Part shown: positions 31,702 to 41,155 of the stretch, piece by piece | Layout: each line of letters opens with the position of its first letter | How positions within the stretch are numbered: the stretch's first letter is position 1 | Source of the DNA: an uncultured Oscillospiraceae bacterium | GTDB lineage: Bacteria > Bacillota > Clostridia > Oscillospirales > Oscillospiraceae | Reading direction: 5' to 3' | Assembly (NCBI GenBank): GCA_910587205.1 | Contig: CAJULZ010000003.1 | Span: forward strand, 8,342 to 72,341 | Length of the DNA stretch: 64,000 bases | The notes under the pieces: generated by a model | The model's database searches: none | Told to the model about the DNA's origin: nothing | What the model saw: only the letters and a program-made list of their open reading frames with translations | Position numbers and translations under genes: made by a program

Positions 31702-33134
31702 TCAGCCCTCCCCAACCCGTTTGGCCCTGATGCGCCGGTCGTACTCCCGCCACGCGAAGAACAGGGGGATGAAGGTGAGCAGCACCATAACCCCGGCATA
31801 GAGGAACAGGTTCTCCTGGGGCACGTCGATGGGGTTGCCGTACACGTCCCGCAGCGCCTGGTCCTGGGGCGTGCCCTTGATGATGGCGTTGCCCGCGAGG
31901 GTACCGACAAACATGGGGATAAGGGTGAAGAACACGATGCGCACCCCCTCGAACTGCCCCTTGTTCTTCTCCGGGAACAGGCCGCGCACCCAGATCATCC
32001 CGGTCTGCATGATGAGCACGTACCCCGTGCCGATGAGGAACACGCACAGGAACAGGGGCAGATTTTTCACCGCGAACAGGTTCCCGGTGTCCACGCAGCC
32101 GCTGTCCTTGATCAGCGTGGAGATCAGCAGCAGCCCCGCGGCGTTGGTTGCCACGGCGATGGAGGTGACGATGGGAATCTTATCGCCGTTGATGAGCTTG
32201 ATAAAGGGGATGGTGACCAGTACCGCGAACAGCAGGGAAATCCCCTCCACCAGCCCCATGTCCCCGGCGGTGAAGCCGATGTCATAGATCATCCAGTTGC
32301 CCATGTGCACAAAATAGAAATTGAAGGGGATGAAGAACATGCAGCTCACCAGGCAGGCCAGCAGCAGTTCCTTGTTCTCCCTCCGCCCGCGGAGGGTGGA
32401 AAAGCGGAAGATGGCGGTGAGCTGCTCCCAAAACGTACCCTCCCGGGCGGGCTGAAGCCGGGGGCGTCCTTCATGAGAAACAACGAGATGAGCCCCATGG
32501 CGATGACAAACAGGCCCATCCCCCAGAACAGGAGCTGGTAATTGTCCTGGGCCGGGGCATAAGCGTCGCTCCCCACGGTGGGGTTGCCCGCGTTGACCAG
32601 CATCCCGCCCACCACAGTGCCCACCACGGTGCCGAAGATGGGCATGGCGGCCAGGGCCGCCCCCACCTGGCCCTTGTTGGTGTCGTCGGTGTGGTCGTTG
32701 AGCCAGGCGTTATAGCCGCAGTCGCAGCCCATGGAGCCGAAAAAGCTCATCACCGCGTCGGCCAGCACCACCAGGAAGCCCAAAAACGCCACCGAAAGCG
32801 CGGGCAGCGAGGCGCGCACATACTCCGTCAGGCCGAAAATAATGGTGGTGATACCCCAGATAATGTAGCCGATGGAGACATATTTTTTCCGCTTCCCCTC
32901 CCGGTCGGACATGGTGCCGAATACGAAGGTGGATACGGTGGTCACCAGGGCGCTGACGATGACCATGCAGGTGACGATGTTCACGTCCCCGGCGATTTTG
33001 GCGTAGACAAACGTGTTAAACCACTGGTTTTCCATGTTCCAGCACAGTTGGCCCGCCACGCCCATCCCCCAGACAACCGCCCAGAACCGGAGGGCGCCCA
33101 TGGCCCCGTAGGTCTTTTTTGGCCTGTTTGACAT
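31702..33134 (-). pseudogene. MFS transporter with one frameshift
   Basis: From the ATG at 33134 the first 230 residues are a normal MFS N-terminal half (GQLCWNMENQWFNTFVYAK, FGTMSDREGKRKKYV, seven spans). After KDAPGFSP the frame is lost at about 32441-32452. The C-terminal half continues in another frame (REGTFWEQLTAIFRFST... to ...EYDRRIRAKRVGEG) with five or six more spans. One missing G in AGCCCGCCCGGG restores a 477-residue protein of the sodium/sugar cation-symporter-like MFS group. The break may be a real mutation or an error. It is the second simple frameshift in this window. Confidence 0.85.
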
Positions 33135-33322
33135 TTTTTCCCGCTTCCTTCCCTTGATGGACGGCGGGGGACGGTGCGCCCCGGCCGTCGTGCTCAGTTT
33201 CCATACAAAACGTGCAGCCGGGCCAGGTCAACTTCCATGCGTTCCAGTCAGCTCCATTGTAACAGCTTTCCCCGCCATATGCAAGGAATTGGGGCATTTT
33301 TACACCGCATCCCGGCCGGCGC

Positions 33323-33370
33323 TTGACAATCGTATGATTTCGTACTATACTATTTGGTATGATTTCATAC
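33323..33370 (+). promoter_or_regulatory. marR-MATE promoter with twin MarR operators
   Basis: TTGACA, 17 bases, TATACT. Two copies of the same palindrome lie here, GTATGATTTCGTAC filling the spacer (33332-33345) and GTATGATTTCATAC just after the -10 (33357-33370), 25 bp apart. One site would block polymerase directly and the other would sit at the transcription start. This is a textbook autorepression layout for the MarR gene that follows. Confidence 0.85.
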
Positions 33371-33386
33371 TATCGGAGGCGGTTTC

Positions 33387-33836
33387 ATGTCCTACAGCTC
33401 GGAGGCGCTCAAGCGCTTTAACTACCTGCTCAGCGAGACCACAACCGTCTACCACGACGCGGCGGCCCGCCTGGGCCTGTCCTACAGCGTGATGCAGATC
33501 CTCTACACCGTGTGCAACGATGGCGATGGGCGCCGCTGCCCCCTGTCGGACGTGTGCCGCCAGACCGGGATCAGCAAACAGACCGTCAACTCCGCCCTGC
33601 GCAGGCTGGAGGCGGAGGGGCTGGCCTACCTGGAGCGGGCCGGGGGGAAGCGCAAGGACGTGTGCCTGACGGCGGCGGGCGCGGCCCTGGCGGGGCGCAC
33701 CGTGGCCCGGATTATGGAGGCGGAAAACGCGGTATTCGCCTCCTGGCCCCAGGAGGACGTGGAGGCGTACCTGGCGCTCACGGCGAAGTATCTGGCGGCC
33801 TTCCGGGAGCAGACCCAGACCCTTCCCGCCCGCTGA
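33387..33836 (+). CDS. MarR-family transcriptional regulator
   Basis: 149 residues. Winged HTH in CRQTGISKQTVNSALRRLEAEGLAYLERAGGKRKDVCLT (recognition helix plus wing), flanked by dimerisation helices. CGGAGGCGG precedes the ATG. It probably represses itself and the MATE gene 60 bases downstream from the twin operators in its promoter. The inducer is unknown. Confidence 0.9.
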   Translation: MSYSSEALKRFNYLLSETTTVYHDAAARLGLSYSVMQILYTVCNDGDGRRCPLSDVCRQTGISKQTVNSALRRLEAEGLAYLERAGGKRKDVCLTAAGAALAGRTVARIMEAENAVFASWPQEDVEAYLALTAKYLAAFREQTQTLPAR

Positions 33837-33896
33837 CGGCCCCCGGTATGTCTGGGCCCGTCCGCGCATTCTATTTTTTGGGGAGTACGGAAAACC

Positions 33897-35225
33897 ATGA
33901 TACAGCTATCCGACCACTTTGACTATAAGCGCCTGCTGCGCTTCACCTTCCCGTCCATTATCATGTTAGTGTTCACCTCAATCTATGGCGTGGTGGACGG
34001 GTTCTTCGTGTCCAATTTCGCGGGTAAGACCCCCTTTGCGGCAGTCAATTTCATCATGCCGGTGCTCATCATCCTGGGCTGCGCCGGGTTCATGCTGGGC
34101 ACCGGCGGCAGCGCCCTGATCTCCATGACCCTTGGCGAAGGGGATCGGGAACAGGCCAACCGGATCTTTTCCCTGCTGATCTGGGCCGGGGCCGTGTGCG
34201 GCATCGTATTGGCGGCCGCCGGGATCGTCCTGCTCCCGGCCGCCGCCGCCCTGCTGGGGGCCGAGGGCAGGCTTTTGTCCGACAGCGTCCTCTACGGGCG
34301 GATCATTTTGGCCGCCCTCCCTTTCTACATTCTGCAAATGGAGTTCCAATGCCTGTTTGCCACAGCCGAAAAGCCCACCCTGGGCCTGGTCGTCACAGTG
34401 GCGGCGGGCGTGGCCAATATGGCGTTGGACGCGCTGTTCGTGGGCGTTTTCCGCTGGGGCCTGGTGGGCGCGGCGGCGGCCACCGCCGTCAGCCAGGCGG
34501 TGGGCGGTGTGGTCCCGCTGGTATATTTCGGGCGGGAAAACGACAGCCTGCTCCGGCTGGGCCGGTGCCGCTTCGACAGCCGGGCCCTGCTCCGGGCCTG
34601 TACCAACGGCGCGTCCGAGCTGATGAGCAATATCTCCATGTCGGTGGTCAGTATGCTCTACAACGCCCAGCTTATGGCCAAAGCCGGGGAGGACGGTGTG
34701 GCCGCCTACGGGGTGCTGATGTACGTCAGCATGATCTTCCAGGCCATTTTCATCGGCTACGCTGTGGGGACGGCTCCGGTGGTGGGCTACCATCACGGGG
34801 CCGGACACCAGGATGAACTCCAAAACCTACTGCGGCGCAACGCCGTCCTGATCGGCGGGTTTTCCGTCCTGATGTGCCTCGCGGGGGAGACGCTGGGCAG
34901 GCCGCTGGCCGTCCTCTTTGTGGGGTACGACCAAGGTCTGCTGGATATGACCGCCCACGCCTTCGCCATCTTTTCGGTGTCCTTCCTGTTCTCCGGGTTC
35001 GCCATCTTTGGGTCGTCTTTTTTCACCGCCCTCAACGACGGGCTGACCTCCGCGCTGATCTCCTTCCTGCGCACCCTGGTGTTCCAGTGCGCGGCTGTAC
35101 TCCTATTCCCCATTTTCTGGGGGCTGGATGGGATCTGGTGGTCCATCGTATCGGCGGAGATCATGGCGGTGGCTGTCACCCTGCTGTTCCTGGCGGCCAG
35201 GCGGAAGCGGTACGGGTATTTTTGA
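33897..35225 (+). CDS. MATE-family efflux transporter
   Basis: 442 residues with 12 predicted membrane spans. Two MATE repeats are visible (FTFPSIIMLVFTSIYGVVDGFFVSNFAG near the start; GASELMSNISMSVVSMLYNAQL in the second half). It is a cation-coupled multidrug or metabolite exporter, probably under the adjacent MarR regulator. GGGGAG is somewhat far (11 bases) from the ATG. Confidence 0.9.
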   Translation: MIQLSDHFDYKRLLRFTFPSIIMLVFTSIYGVVDGFFVSNFAGKTPFAAVNFIMPVLIILGCAGFMLGTGGSALISMTLGEGDREQANRIFSLLIWAGAVCGIVLAAAGIVLLPAAAALLGAEGRLLSDSVLYGRIILAALPFYILQMEFQCLFATAEKPTLGLVVTVAAGVANMALDALFVGVFRWGLVGAAAATAVSQAVGGVVPLVYFGRENDSLLRLGRCRFDSRALLRACTNGASELMSNISMSVVSMLYNAQLMAKAGEDGVAAYGVLMYVSMIFQAIFIGYAVGTAPVVGYHHGAGHQDELQNLLRRNAVLIGGFSVLMCLAGETLGRPLAVLFVGYDQGLLDMTAHAFAIFSVSFLFSGFAIFGSSFFTALNDGLTSALISFLRTLVFQCAAVLLFPIFWGLDGIWWSIVSAEIMAVAVTLLFLAARRKRYGYF

Positions 35226-35235
35226 CAGACGCTGA

Positions 35236-35268
35236 AGGAGGGGCGGCCAAAGGCCGCCCCTCCTGTTT
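35236..35268 (+). terminator. Terminator of the marR-MATE unit
   Basis: 13-bp perfect stem AGGAGGGGCGGCC with AAA loop, followed by GTTT; lies between convergent genes and may work both ways. Confidence 0.82.
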
Positions 35269-35284
35269 CACTTTTCCGCAGTTC

Positions 35285-36067
35285 TCAGCTCCCGGGGCCC
35301 TCCCCTTCGGGGAACCCGCAGAAATACCGCCGCCCCTGGGACGTGTCCGCCGCGTGGAGGGAGATCCGGAACGTACGCTCCAGCTCGCCGCTCCGGACGG
35401 CCTCCCCCGGCGTGCCGGCGGCCACGGCCCTCCCCTCCCGCAGCACCAGCAGCTCGTCCGCCCACTCCAGGGCAGATCCCAGGTCATGCAGCACCAGCAC
35501 CACTGCCTTGCCCATCCGGGCCAGTCTGCGGGAGAGGCGCAGCACCTCCAGCTGCCCGCGGACGTCCAGGTAAGTGGTGGGCTCGTCCATGAGTACGGCG
35601 GGGGTGTCCTGGGCCAGGGTCATGGCGATGTACACCTTCTGCCGCTGGCCGCCGGACAGTCCCTTCAGCAGGCGGGGGGCCAGCTCCCCGGCGCCCACCC
35701 ACTCCAGCGCCCGCTGGGCGCAGGCATAGTCCTCCGGGCGGTAGCGGCGGGGATAGGACAGATGGGCAAACCGCCCGTGGAGCACCATGCGCAGGGCGGT
35801 GATATCCGGGATGTTCCGGCTCTGGGGCAGGTAGGCCACCCGCTGGGCGGCCTCCCGGCTGGAGAGGGAGGCCAGCTCCGCCCCGCCCAGGCGGACCTGG
35901 CCCGACGACGGCCGGCACAGGCCGACCACGGCCTTCAGCAGGGTGCTCTTTCCGCAGCCGTTAGGCCCAACGACGGCGGTAACCACCCCAGGGCGGAACC
36001 GGGCGCTTACCTCATGGAGAACCTGCCTCCGGCCATAGGCCGCGCACAGCCGATCCACCTCAATCAT
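35285..36067 (-). CDS. FecE/BtuD-type ABC importer ATPase
   Basis: 260 residues. Walker A GPNGCGKST, Q-loop LPQSRNIPD, signature LSGGQRQK, Walker B AVLMDEPTTYLD, switch His in LVLHDLGS. Typical of iron-siderophore, haem or cobalamin importers. It overlaps the permease gene by eight bases. Last gene of the long minus-strand run that starts with asrA. Confidence 0.92.
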   Translation of the reverse strand: MIEVDRLCAAYGRRQVLHEVSARFRPGVVTAVVGPNGCGKSTLLKAVVGLCRPSSGQVRLGGAELASLSSREAAQRVAYLPQSRNIPDITALRMVLHGRFAHLSYPRRYRPEDYACAQRALEWVGAGELAPRLLKGLSGGQRQKVYIAMTLAQDTPAVLMDEPTTYLDVRGQLEVLRLSRRLARMGKAVVLVLHDLGSALEWADELLVLREGRAVAAGTPGEAVRSGELERTFRISLHAADTSQGRRYFCGFPEGEGPGS

Positions 36068-37070
36068 GAATACGCCCCCTTCTCCGACGCAGCAGGAGCA
36101 ACACGAAAAACGGCGCGCCTACGGCGGAGAGCAGGACGCCCGCCGGGAGCTCGTAAGGCGCAAACAGCAGCCTGGCGGCCAGGTCGCACAGCGTCACCAG
36201 GGCCCCGCCGCTCAGGGCACACATGGGCAGCAGCCAGCGGCTTTCGCCTCCGGTGAAGCGGCGGGCGATGTGGGGGACGACGAGGCCCACAAAGCCCAGG
36301 GAACCGGCAAAGCTGACGCTGGCTCCCGCCAGCAGCGCGGCGATGGTCAGGAAGGCCAGACGCATCCGCCGGACGCCGAGCCCCAGGCCGTGGGCGGTCT
36401 CCTCCCCCAGGGACAGTACGTCCAGCTCACTGCACAGGGAGAAGGCCGCGGCCAGCGCCAGGAGGATCAGCGCCCCGGCAGGGGCCAGCCGCGCGGGGGA
36501 AACCGCGGAGAACCCCCCCACCCGGAAGTCCGCCGTCCCCACTCCCGCCTCCGGCGACAGGACAGCCACCGCCTCGGTGACGGCGGAGAGGAACGAACCC
36601 ACCGCCACGCCCCCCAGGGCCACGGTGCTGCGGGACGCGCCGGTGCGCTGGGCCAGCGCCACCACCAGCATCACCGCCCCCAGCGCGCCGAAAAACGCCG
36701 CCCCCGCCGCCGCCCAGCCCGACGCCCCCACGGCGCAGCAGACGCTGACGGCCAGCCCCGCCCCGGCGTTGACGCCGATGATGTTGGGGGCGGCCAGGGG
36801 GTTCGCCAGCACCGACTGGATGACCGCGCCGGACACCGACAGGGCCGCCCCTGCCAGCAGGCACGCGGCGGCGCGGGGCGCCCGGGCATACCACAACACC
36901 CGGGCCTCTATCCCCTCGCCCCCGTGGACAAGGGCCTCCCATAGCCGGGGCAGAGGTATGCCCGCCGCGCCCAGGCAAAGGCTCAAAACCAGGGCCGCCA
37001 GGCACAGCAGGGCCGCCCCAGCTACGGACAGGGCCCTACGACGGGTAGAGCAGGTCGGCGAGTTTTTCAT
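36060..37070 (-). CDS. FecCD-family ABC permease
   Basis: 336 residues, about ten membrane spans. Family landmarks include GAALSVSGAVIQSVLANPLAAPNIIGVNAGAG and GFVGLVVPHIARRFTGG. The start codon lies inside the 3' end of the binding-protein gene (35-base overlap), suggesting coupled translation. Substrate class is metal chelates or corrinoids. Confidence 0.92.
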   Translation of the reverse strand: MKNSPTCSTRRRALSVAGAALLCLAALVLSLCLGAAGIPLPRLWEALVHGGEGIEARVLWYARAPRAAACLLAGAALSVSGAVIQSVLANPLAAPNIIGVNAGAGLAVSVCCAVGASGWAAAGAAFFGALGAVMLVVALAQRTGASRSTVALGGVAVGSFLSAVTEAVAVLSPEAGVGTADFRVGGFSAVSPARLAPAGALILLALAAAFSLCSELDVLSLGEETAHGLGLGVRRMRLAFLTIAALLAGASVSFAGSLGFVGLVVPHIARRFTGGESRWLLPMCALSGGALVTLCDLAARLLFAPYELPAGVLLSAVGAPFFVLLLLRRRRGRIHD

Positions 37071-37974
37071 AGGCTTCCCCCCAGCGGTGGTTCGGCTTCA
37101 GGTTGTAAAGCTGCGGGTCCATGTCGTACACCCGCCCCTCCCGTACCGCCGTCATACCGGCCCAGGCGGGGTGGTCCGTCAGCAGACGGCCCAGGTTCTC
37201 CGCGATGGCCGGAGAATCCTGCCCCTGGCGGACGATGAAAATGCAGTCCGGGTCGGCCTCCATGATTCGCTCCAGGCTGAGCTGCTCCAAAAGGGAGCCA
37301 TCCCCATCGGCGATGTTGACGCATCCCAGGTCAGCCAGCATCTCCCCCAGCACGTTGCCCTCGCTGCGCTTCACCTTCACGCTCACCGCCGTAGCCCGCA
37401 GGCAGAGCACCCGCGGAGCGCTGCCGTCCGCCCGGGCAACGGCGGCCTCCACCTGAGCCTCTACCGCCGCGCCGTTGGCCTCGTAGAGCTCCGGCCGGCC
37501 GGTGATTTGGGTGCAGATGTCCAGCATCTCCAGGTATTCCGCGAAGGTGTTCACATCAAAATAAGCGGCGGCAATCCCGGCCGCCTCCAGCGTCTCCCGC
37601 CACTCCAAGTTCAGCGGGGTGTTCACGCTGGCGATGACAAAATCCGGGTCCGCCGCCAGCAGCTTTTCCAGGCTGGCCCGGGTGCTCTTGCCCAGGTTGA
37701 CCGTCCCCTCCGGCAGATCCAGGTCAAATTCCGTCCAGGCGTCGTCAGCGGTGGCGGCCACCTCGCCCCCCGCCAGCGTCCACACGCTGGCGAAGCTGCC
37801 GATAAGCGCGGCCACCCTCTGGGGCCGCCCAGCCACCGTCACCTCCCGGCCAAGAGCGTCGGTAAACGTCACCGCACCCTCCCCAGCCGGGGAAGGCGCG
37901 GGCGGGGCCTCCGGAGCGCAGCCGGACAAGACCAGCAGGCACAAGGCCAGCCCCAGGGCGGTCAGCTGCCGCAT
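37036..37974 (-). CDS. Periplasmic-binding lipoprotein of a FecBCD-type ABC importer
   Basis: 312 residues from the ATG at 37974 (GGGGGGA upstream). Lipobox LVLSGC. The fold is the TroA/BtuF type: FTDALGREVTVAGRPQRVAAL at the start of lobe 1, a long linking helix, and lobe 2. The gene overlaps the CobA-HemD gene by 13 bases, so it belongs to the siroheme/sulfite reductase run. Likely cargo is iron, cobalt or a tetrapyrrole needed with siroheme synthesis, by context only. Confidence 0.88.
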   Translation of the reverse strand: MRQLTALGLALCLLVLSGCAPEAPPAPSPAGEGAVTFTDALGREVTVAGRPQRVAALIGSFASVWTLAGGEVAATADDAWTEFDLDLPEGTVNLGKSTRASLEKLLAADPDFVIASVNTPLNLEWRETLEAAGIAAAYFDVNTFAEYLEMLDICTQITGRPELYEANGAAVEAQVEAAVARADGSAPRVLCLRATAVSVKVKRSEGNVLGEMLADLGCVNIADGDGSLLEQLSLERIMEADPDCIFIVRQGQDSPAIAENLGRLLTDHPAWAGMTAVREGRVYDMDPQLYNLKPNHRWGEAYEKLADLLYPS

Positions 37975-39404
37975 AGGAAATCCCCCCAATCCTTCAGAAT
38001 GCACGCAATCACGGCCTCAGGGGCGGCGTCATCCGCCGTCAGCACCCGGGAGAATATCCGTTCCGCCTCGGCGGCAGTGCGGGGCCCGATGCACACCGCC
38101 CCCCGCCCCGGCGCCGGGCCGCCCCCCGCCGCGTATTCTCTGACGCCTCCGGCGCTTCCAAAGACGGCGTAATCCACCTGGGCGCGGCACACCGGCCCGG
38201 TGGACAGGGCATACAGCGGCACCGTACGGCAGGACGCCCCGGCCTGGAGCAGAGGGGCCTCCAGCCCAGGGGCAGCCTCCGCCGCCCGCAGGAGCAGCGC
38301 CCGCCGCCCGCCGCAGACGCGGGCCATACGCTCCCCCAGGCACTGGGTATCGTGCCGCGGGGGGATCAGGTCGGCGCGGAACCCGTGCCGGGCGAGCTCC
38401 GCCGCCGTGCCCGGCCCCACCGCCGCAATCCGGAACCGGGCCAGGCCTCGGAGATCCCACCCGGCCCGGGCCAACAGCGCAAAGAACACCGCCGCCCCAT
38501 TGGGGCTGGTGAAGCCCAACCATCCCCCCGACGCCCAATCCAGGGCCTGGGTCAGCTCCTCCGGCGCGCACAGCGGCCGTACCCGGCTGCGCTGGAGACA
38601 GCGCACCGCCGCCCCCATCCCCTCCAGTCCCGGGACAAACTTTTCCCGGAAGGCCGCCGTACCGGTAAGCCCTACGCAGGCCCCGGACAGCGGCAGCCCC
38701 GCGCGCAGATCCATCCCCGCGGTCCCGCCCACCAAAATCACCGCCGGCGGCTCCAGCCCCCGGGCCTTCCCGGCCAAATCCGCCAGCGTCCCCCGGATAC
38801 ACCGCGCACCGACCACGGCGGCCGGAGTGGACGGAGACATCCCCGCCTCCACCAGCCCGCGGCAAAGCCCGTCCAGCCGGTGCAGGCCCATGAGGAACAC
38901 CAGCGTCCCCTCCAGCGCGGCCAGCCCCTCCAGGTTGTCCGGCATGCCGCCGTCCGGCCCGGCGGTATGGGCCGTGACCACATGGAACGACCGGCTGACA
39001 CCCCGATGGGTCACGGGGATGCCCGCCCCGCCGGGGACGGCCACCGCCGAGCTCACCCCCGGCACCACAAGACAGCCGACCCCGGCGGCCCGCACAGCGG
39101 CCAGCTCCTCCCCGCCGCGGCCAAACACGAAGGGGTCGCCCCCCTTCAGGCGGCACACCACCTTCCCGGCGGCGGCCTTAGATACCAGCAGGGCATTGAT
39201 CTCCTCCTGGGGCATACTGTGGCGGCCCCGCCGCTTCCCTACGAACACCAGCTCCGCTCCGGCGGGGGCCAAGGCCAGTAGATCCTCATCCACCAGATCA
39301 TCGTACAGCACAGCGTCCGCCCGCTCCAGGCAGCGGCGGCCCCGCACTGTGATGAGATCCGCGCCCCCGCAGCCGCCGCCCACCAGGTAGACAATCCCTT
39401 TCAC
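37962..39404 (-). CDS. Uroporphyrinogen-III C-methyltransferase / uroporphyrinogen-III synthase fusion
   Basis: 480 residues, start GTG at 39404 within GTGA overlapping the stop of the upstream gene. Residues 1-240 are CobA/SUMT: GIVYLVGGGCGGADLITVRG (SAM-binding loop), VGKRRGRHSMPQEEIN, RLKGGDPFVFGRGGEE. Residues about 245-480 are HemD (VGLTGTAAFREKFVPGLEGMG, WLGFTSPNGAAVFFALL, AAVGPGTAAEL). The enzyme closes uroporphyrinogen III and methylates it to precorrin-2, the branch to siroheme and corrinoids. It supplies siroheme for AsrC encoded upstream. Confidence 0.93.
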   Translation of the reverse strand: MKGIVYLVGGGCGGADLITVRGRRCLERADAVLYDDLVDEDLLALAPAGAELVFVGKRRGRHSMPQEEINALLVSKAAAGKVVCRLKGGDPFVFGRGGEELAAVRAAGVGCLVVPGVSSAVAVPGGAGIPVTHRGVSRSFHVVTAHTAGPDGGMPDNLEGLAALEGTLVFLMGLHRLDGLCRGLVEAGMSPSTPAAVVGARCIRGTLADLAGKARGLEPPAVILVGGTAGMDLRAGLPLSGACVGLTGTAAFREKFVPGLEGMGAAVRCLQRSRVRPLCAPEELTQALDWASGGWLGFTSPNGAAVFFALLARAGWDLRGLARFRIAAVGPGTAAELARHGFRADLIPPRHDTQCLGERMARVCGGRRALLLRAAEAAPGLEAPLLQAGASCRTVPLYALSTGPVCRAQVDYAVFGSAGGVREYAAGGGPAPGRGAVCIGPRTAAEAERIFSRVLTADDAAPEAVIACILKDWGDFLCGS

Positions 39405-40009
39405 ACCAATCCCTCCCACAACCGGTTAAGCTCCCCTTCGGTGAGGGGGCGGCCGCGCTCCAGGGCCATGGCAAAGCACCGCTTTAAAAGCGCCGCCCGC
39501 CGCCCCTGCCCGTCCAGCCGCTCCCGGGCCAGCTCCCGCTGGCGCTGCATCTGGACCAGGATGGCGTCAAACTCCCCAGGGATGGCGGCCTCCAATTGGT
39601 CCCGCGCCCAGGCCGCAGCCGTGGGGCTGGCCCCGCCGGTGGCGATTCCCGCCACCAGCGGCCCTTTTTGCAGGATGGCCGGGAAAATAAACGTGCACAG
39701 CTCAGGCCTGTCCACTACGTTAATGGGAATGCCCCGGCTCACGCACTGGCGGTAGAGCGCCTCCCCCACCTGGGGCACGCCGGTGGCGTCCACCACCAGC
39801 TCAGCCCAAGCCACGTCCTCCCCGGCGACCTCCCTCCAAACCGGTTCCACCAGAGCCCGCTCTAAGGCGGGGAGGATATCGGGGGCCACAACGCGGATGC
39901 GCGGCCCAAAGGGGGCCAGCGCCTCCGCCTTGCGCGCGGCCACCCGTCCCCCGCCGGCGATGAGACACCGCCGGCCGGACAGCTGTGTGAACAAAGGAAA
40001 CCATGCCAT
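39401..40009 (-). CDS. sirC: Precorrin-2 dehydrogenase (SirC/CysG N-terminal type)
   Basis: 202 residues from the ATG at 40009 after AGGAGGG. An NAD-binding Rossmann motif CLIAGGGRVAARKAEAL is near the N-terminus; NVVDRPELCTFIFPAILQKGPLVAGIATGGASP is the family's hallmark. It oxidises precorrin-2 to sirohydrochlorin. A separate ferrochelatase (SirB) is not present; this protein may also insert iron, as some family members do. Four-base overlap with the next gene. Confidence 0.92.
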   Translation of the reverse strand: MAWFPLFTQLSGRRCLIAGGGRVAARKAEALAPFGPRIRVVAPDILPALERALVEPVWREVAGEDVAWAELVVDATGVPQVGEALYRQCVSRGIPINVVDRPELCTFIFPAILQKGPLVAGIATGGASPTAAAWARDQLEAAIPGEFDAILVQMQRQRELARERLDGQGRRAALLKRCFAMALERGRPLTEGELNRLWEGLV

Positions 40010-40071
40010 GCCTTTCCCTCCTGACAATGCGGGGGCCGAGCCTGCCTCTCGAGCGCGGCCCGGCCCCGGTG

Positions 40072-41139
40072 TTACGCCTGCGGCCCCGCGGTATGGTGAA
40101 GCTCCGGGGGCTTGACATTGAAGTTGGAGCGGTATTCCGTCTCATGCCAGAAGATATCTTCCGCCACCATGCACTCGGGGTTGAGCTCCACGCCGTCCAA
40201 GATGATCTCCTTGAACTTCTTGTAGCCCGCCCGGTCAATGAGATGCCCGCCGTGGAGGTACTCCGGCTTGTAATCCATCACCCAGGCGGAGAACTTCTGC
40301 CAGTTTTTCAGCGCGCCCAGCACAACCTCCTCCGAGGCCCAATTCAGGAACATCTTCCCCGCCCGGGGCGTCTGGCGGCCGGTGCGCCCGCCCAGGATCA
40401 CCCGGTACAGCGGCGTCTCTTCCCTCGTCCAGGCCGACGTGGGGCACGCCCTGACGCATTCGCCGCAGCCCACGCAGCAGCAGGGGTCCTTTTCGATCCT
40501 GCCGCTCTCCTCGTTGAGGGCGAGCACCCGGGTGGCCCCGTGCTCGCAGGCGCGCGCGCAGGCCCCGCAGGCGACGCATCGCTCCGGGTGGTAGCGCATT
40601 TTGTACACGCCGATGATGCCGAAGTCGCACATATGGGCTTTGTTGCAGTCATTCGGGCAACCGGAGATGTTGATTTTGATATGGTAATGGCTGGGGAAGA
40701 TGATGGGCTCGATCTTCCGGGCCAGCTCAAAGGTGTTGATGTTGCCGCAGATGCAGTGGTAATTGCCCACGCAGGCCGTGATGTTCCGCGCGCCGATGGT
40801 GGGGTATCCCGCCTTGGGGTCCCAGGGTTGGGGCTGGTGGGCCACCGTATCCATGTCCACCCCGCACAGCCCCGCGTCCACCTCCCGGATGTACTGTTCC
40901 AGGTAAGCGTTCACCGCCGGGATGTTTTCATACGGGATGCCCGGTATGTCAAACGTCTGACGGGTGCCGAAATGGAAATTGCCGTCCCCCCAGGTCTGGG
41001 CAATGTACCGCACGGTGTCCAGGTACTTGGCGTCCACCATGCCGCCGGGGACGCGCATTTGCAGCATGAATTCCCCCGGCACCTTGGACTGGCGGAAACA
41101 GTTCAGCCGCAGTTTTTTTACGTTGATATCATGGTTCAT
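40072..41139 (-). CDS. asrC: Anaerobic sulfite reductase subunit C (siroheme, 4Fe-4S)
   Basis: 355 residues from the ATG at 41139 (GGAGGG upstream). It carries the siroheme/4Fe-4S cysteine set ACVGNYHCICGN and SGCPNDCNKA, then two ferredoxin-type clusters CVACGACARACEHG and CVGCGECVRACPTSA. This is the catalytic subunit reducing sulfite to sulfide with electrons passed from AsrA and AsrB. The length fits AsrC. Genes for siroheme production follow directly. Confidence 0.94.
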   Translation of the reverse strand: MNHDINVKKLRLNCFRQSKVPGEFMLQMRVPGGMVDAKYLDTVRYIAQTWGDGNFHFGTRQTFDIPGIPYENIPAVNAYLEQYIREVDAGLCGVDMDTVAHQPQPWDPKAGYPTIGARNITACVGNYHCICGNINTFELARKIEPIIFPSHYHIKINISGCPNDCNKAHMCDFGIIGVYKMRYHPERCVACGACARACEHGATRVLALNEESGRIEKDPCCCVGCGECVRACPTSAWTREETPLYRVILGGRTGRQTPRAGKMFLNWASEEVVLGALKNWQKFSAWVMDYKPEYLHGGHLIDRAGYKKFKEIILDGVELNPECMVAEDIFWHETEYRSNFNVKPPELHHTAGPQA

Positions 41140-41155
41140 GATCCCGCCTCCCTCC

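Noticed and set aside
30649..32541. 630-codon plus-strand frame opposite DUF2804 and MFS genes
   Set aside because: Shadow composition, and it crosses the MFS frameshift only because antisense stops are rare in this GC-rich DNA.
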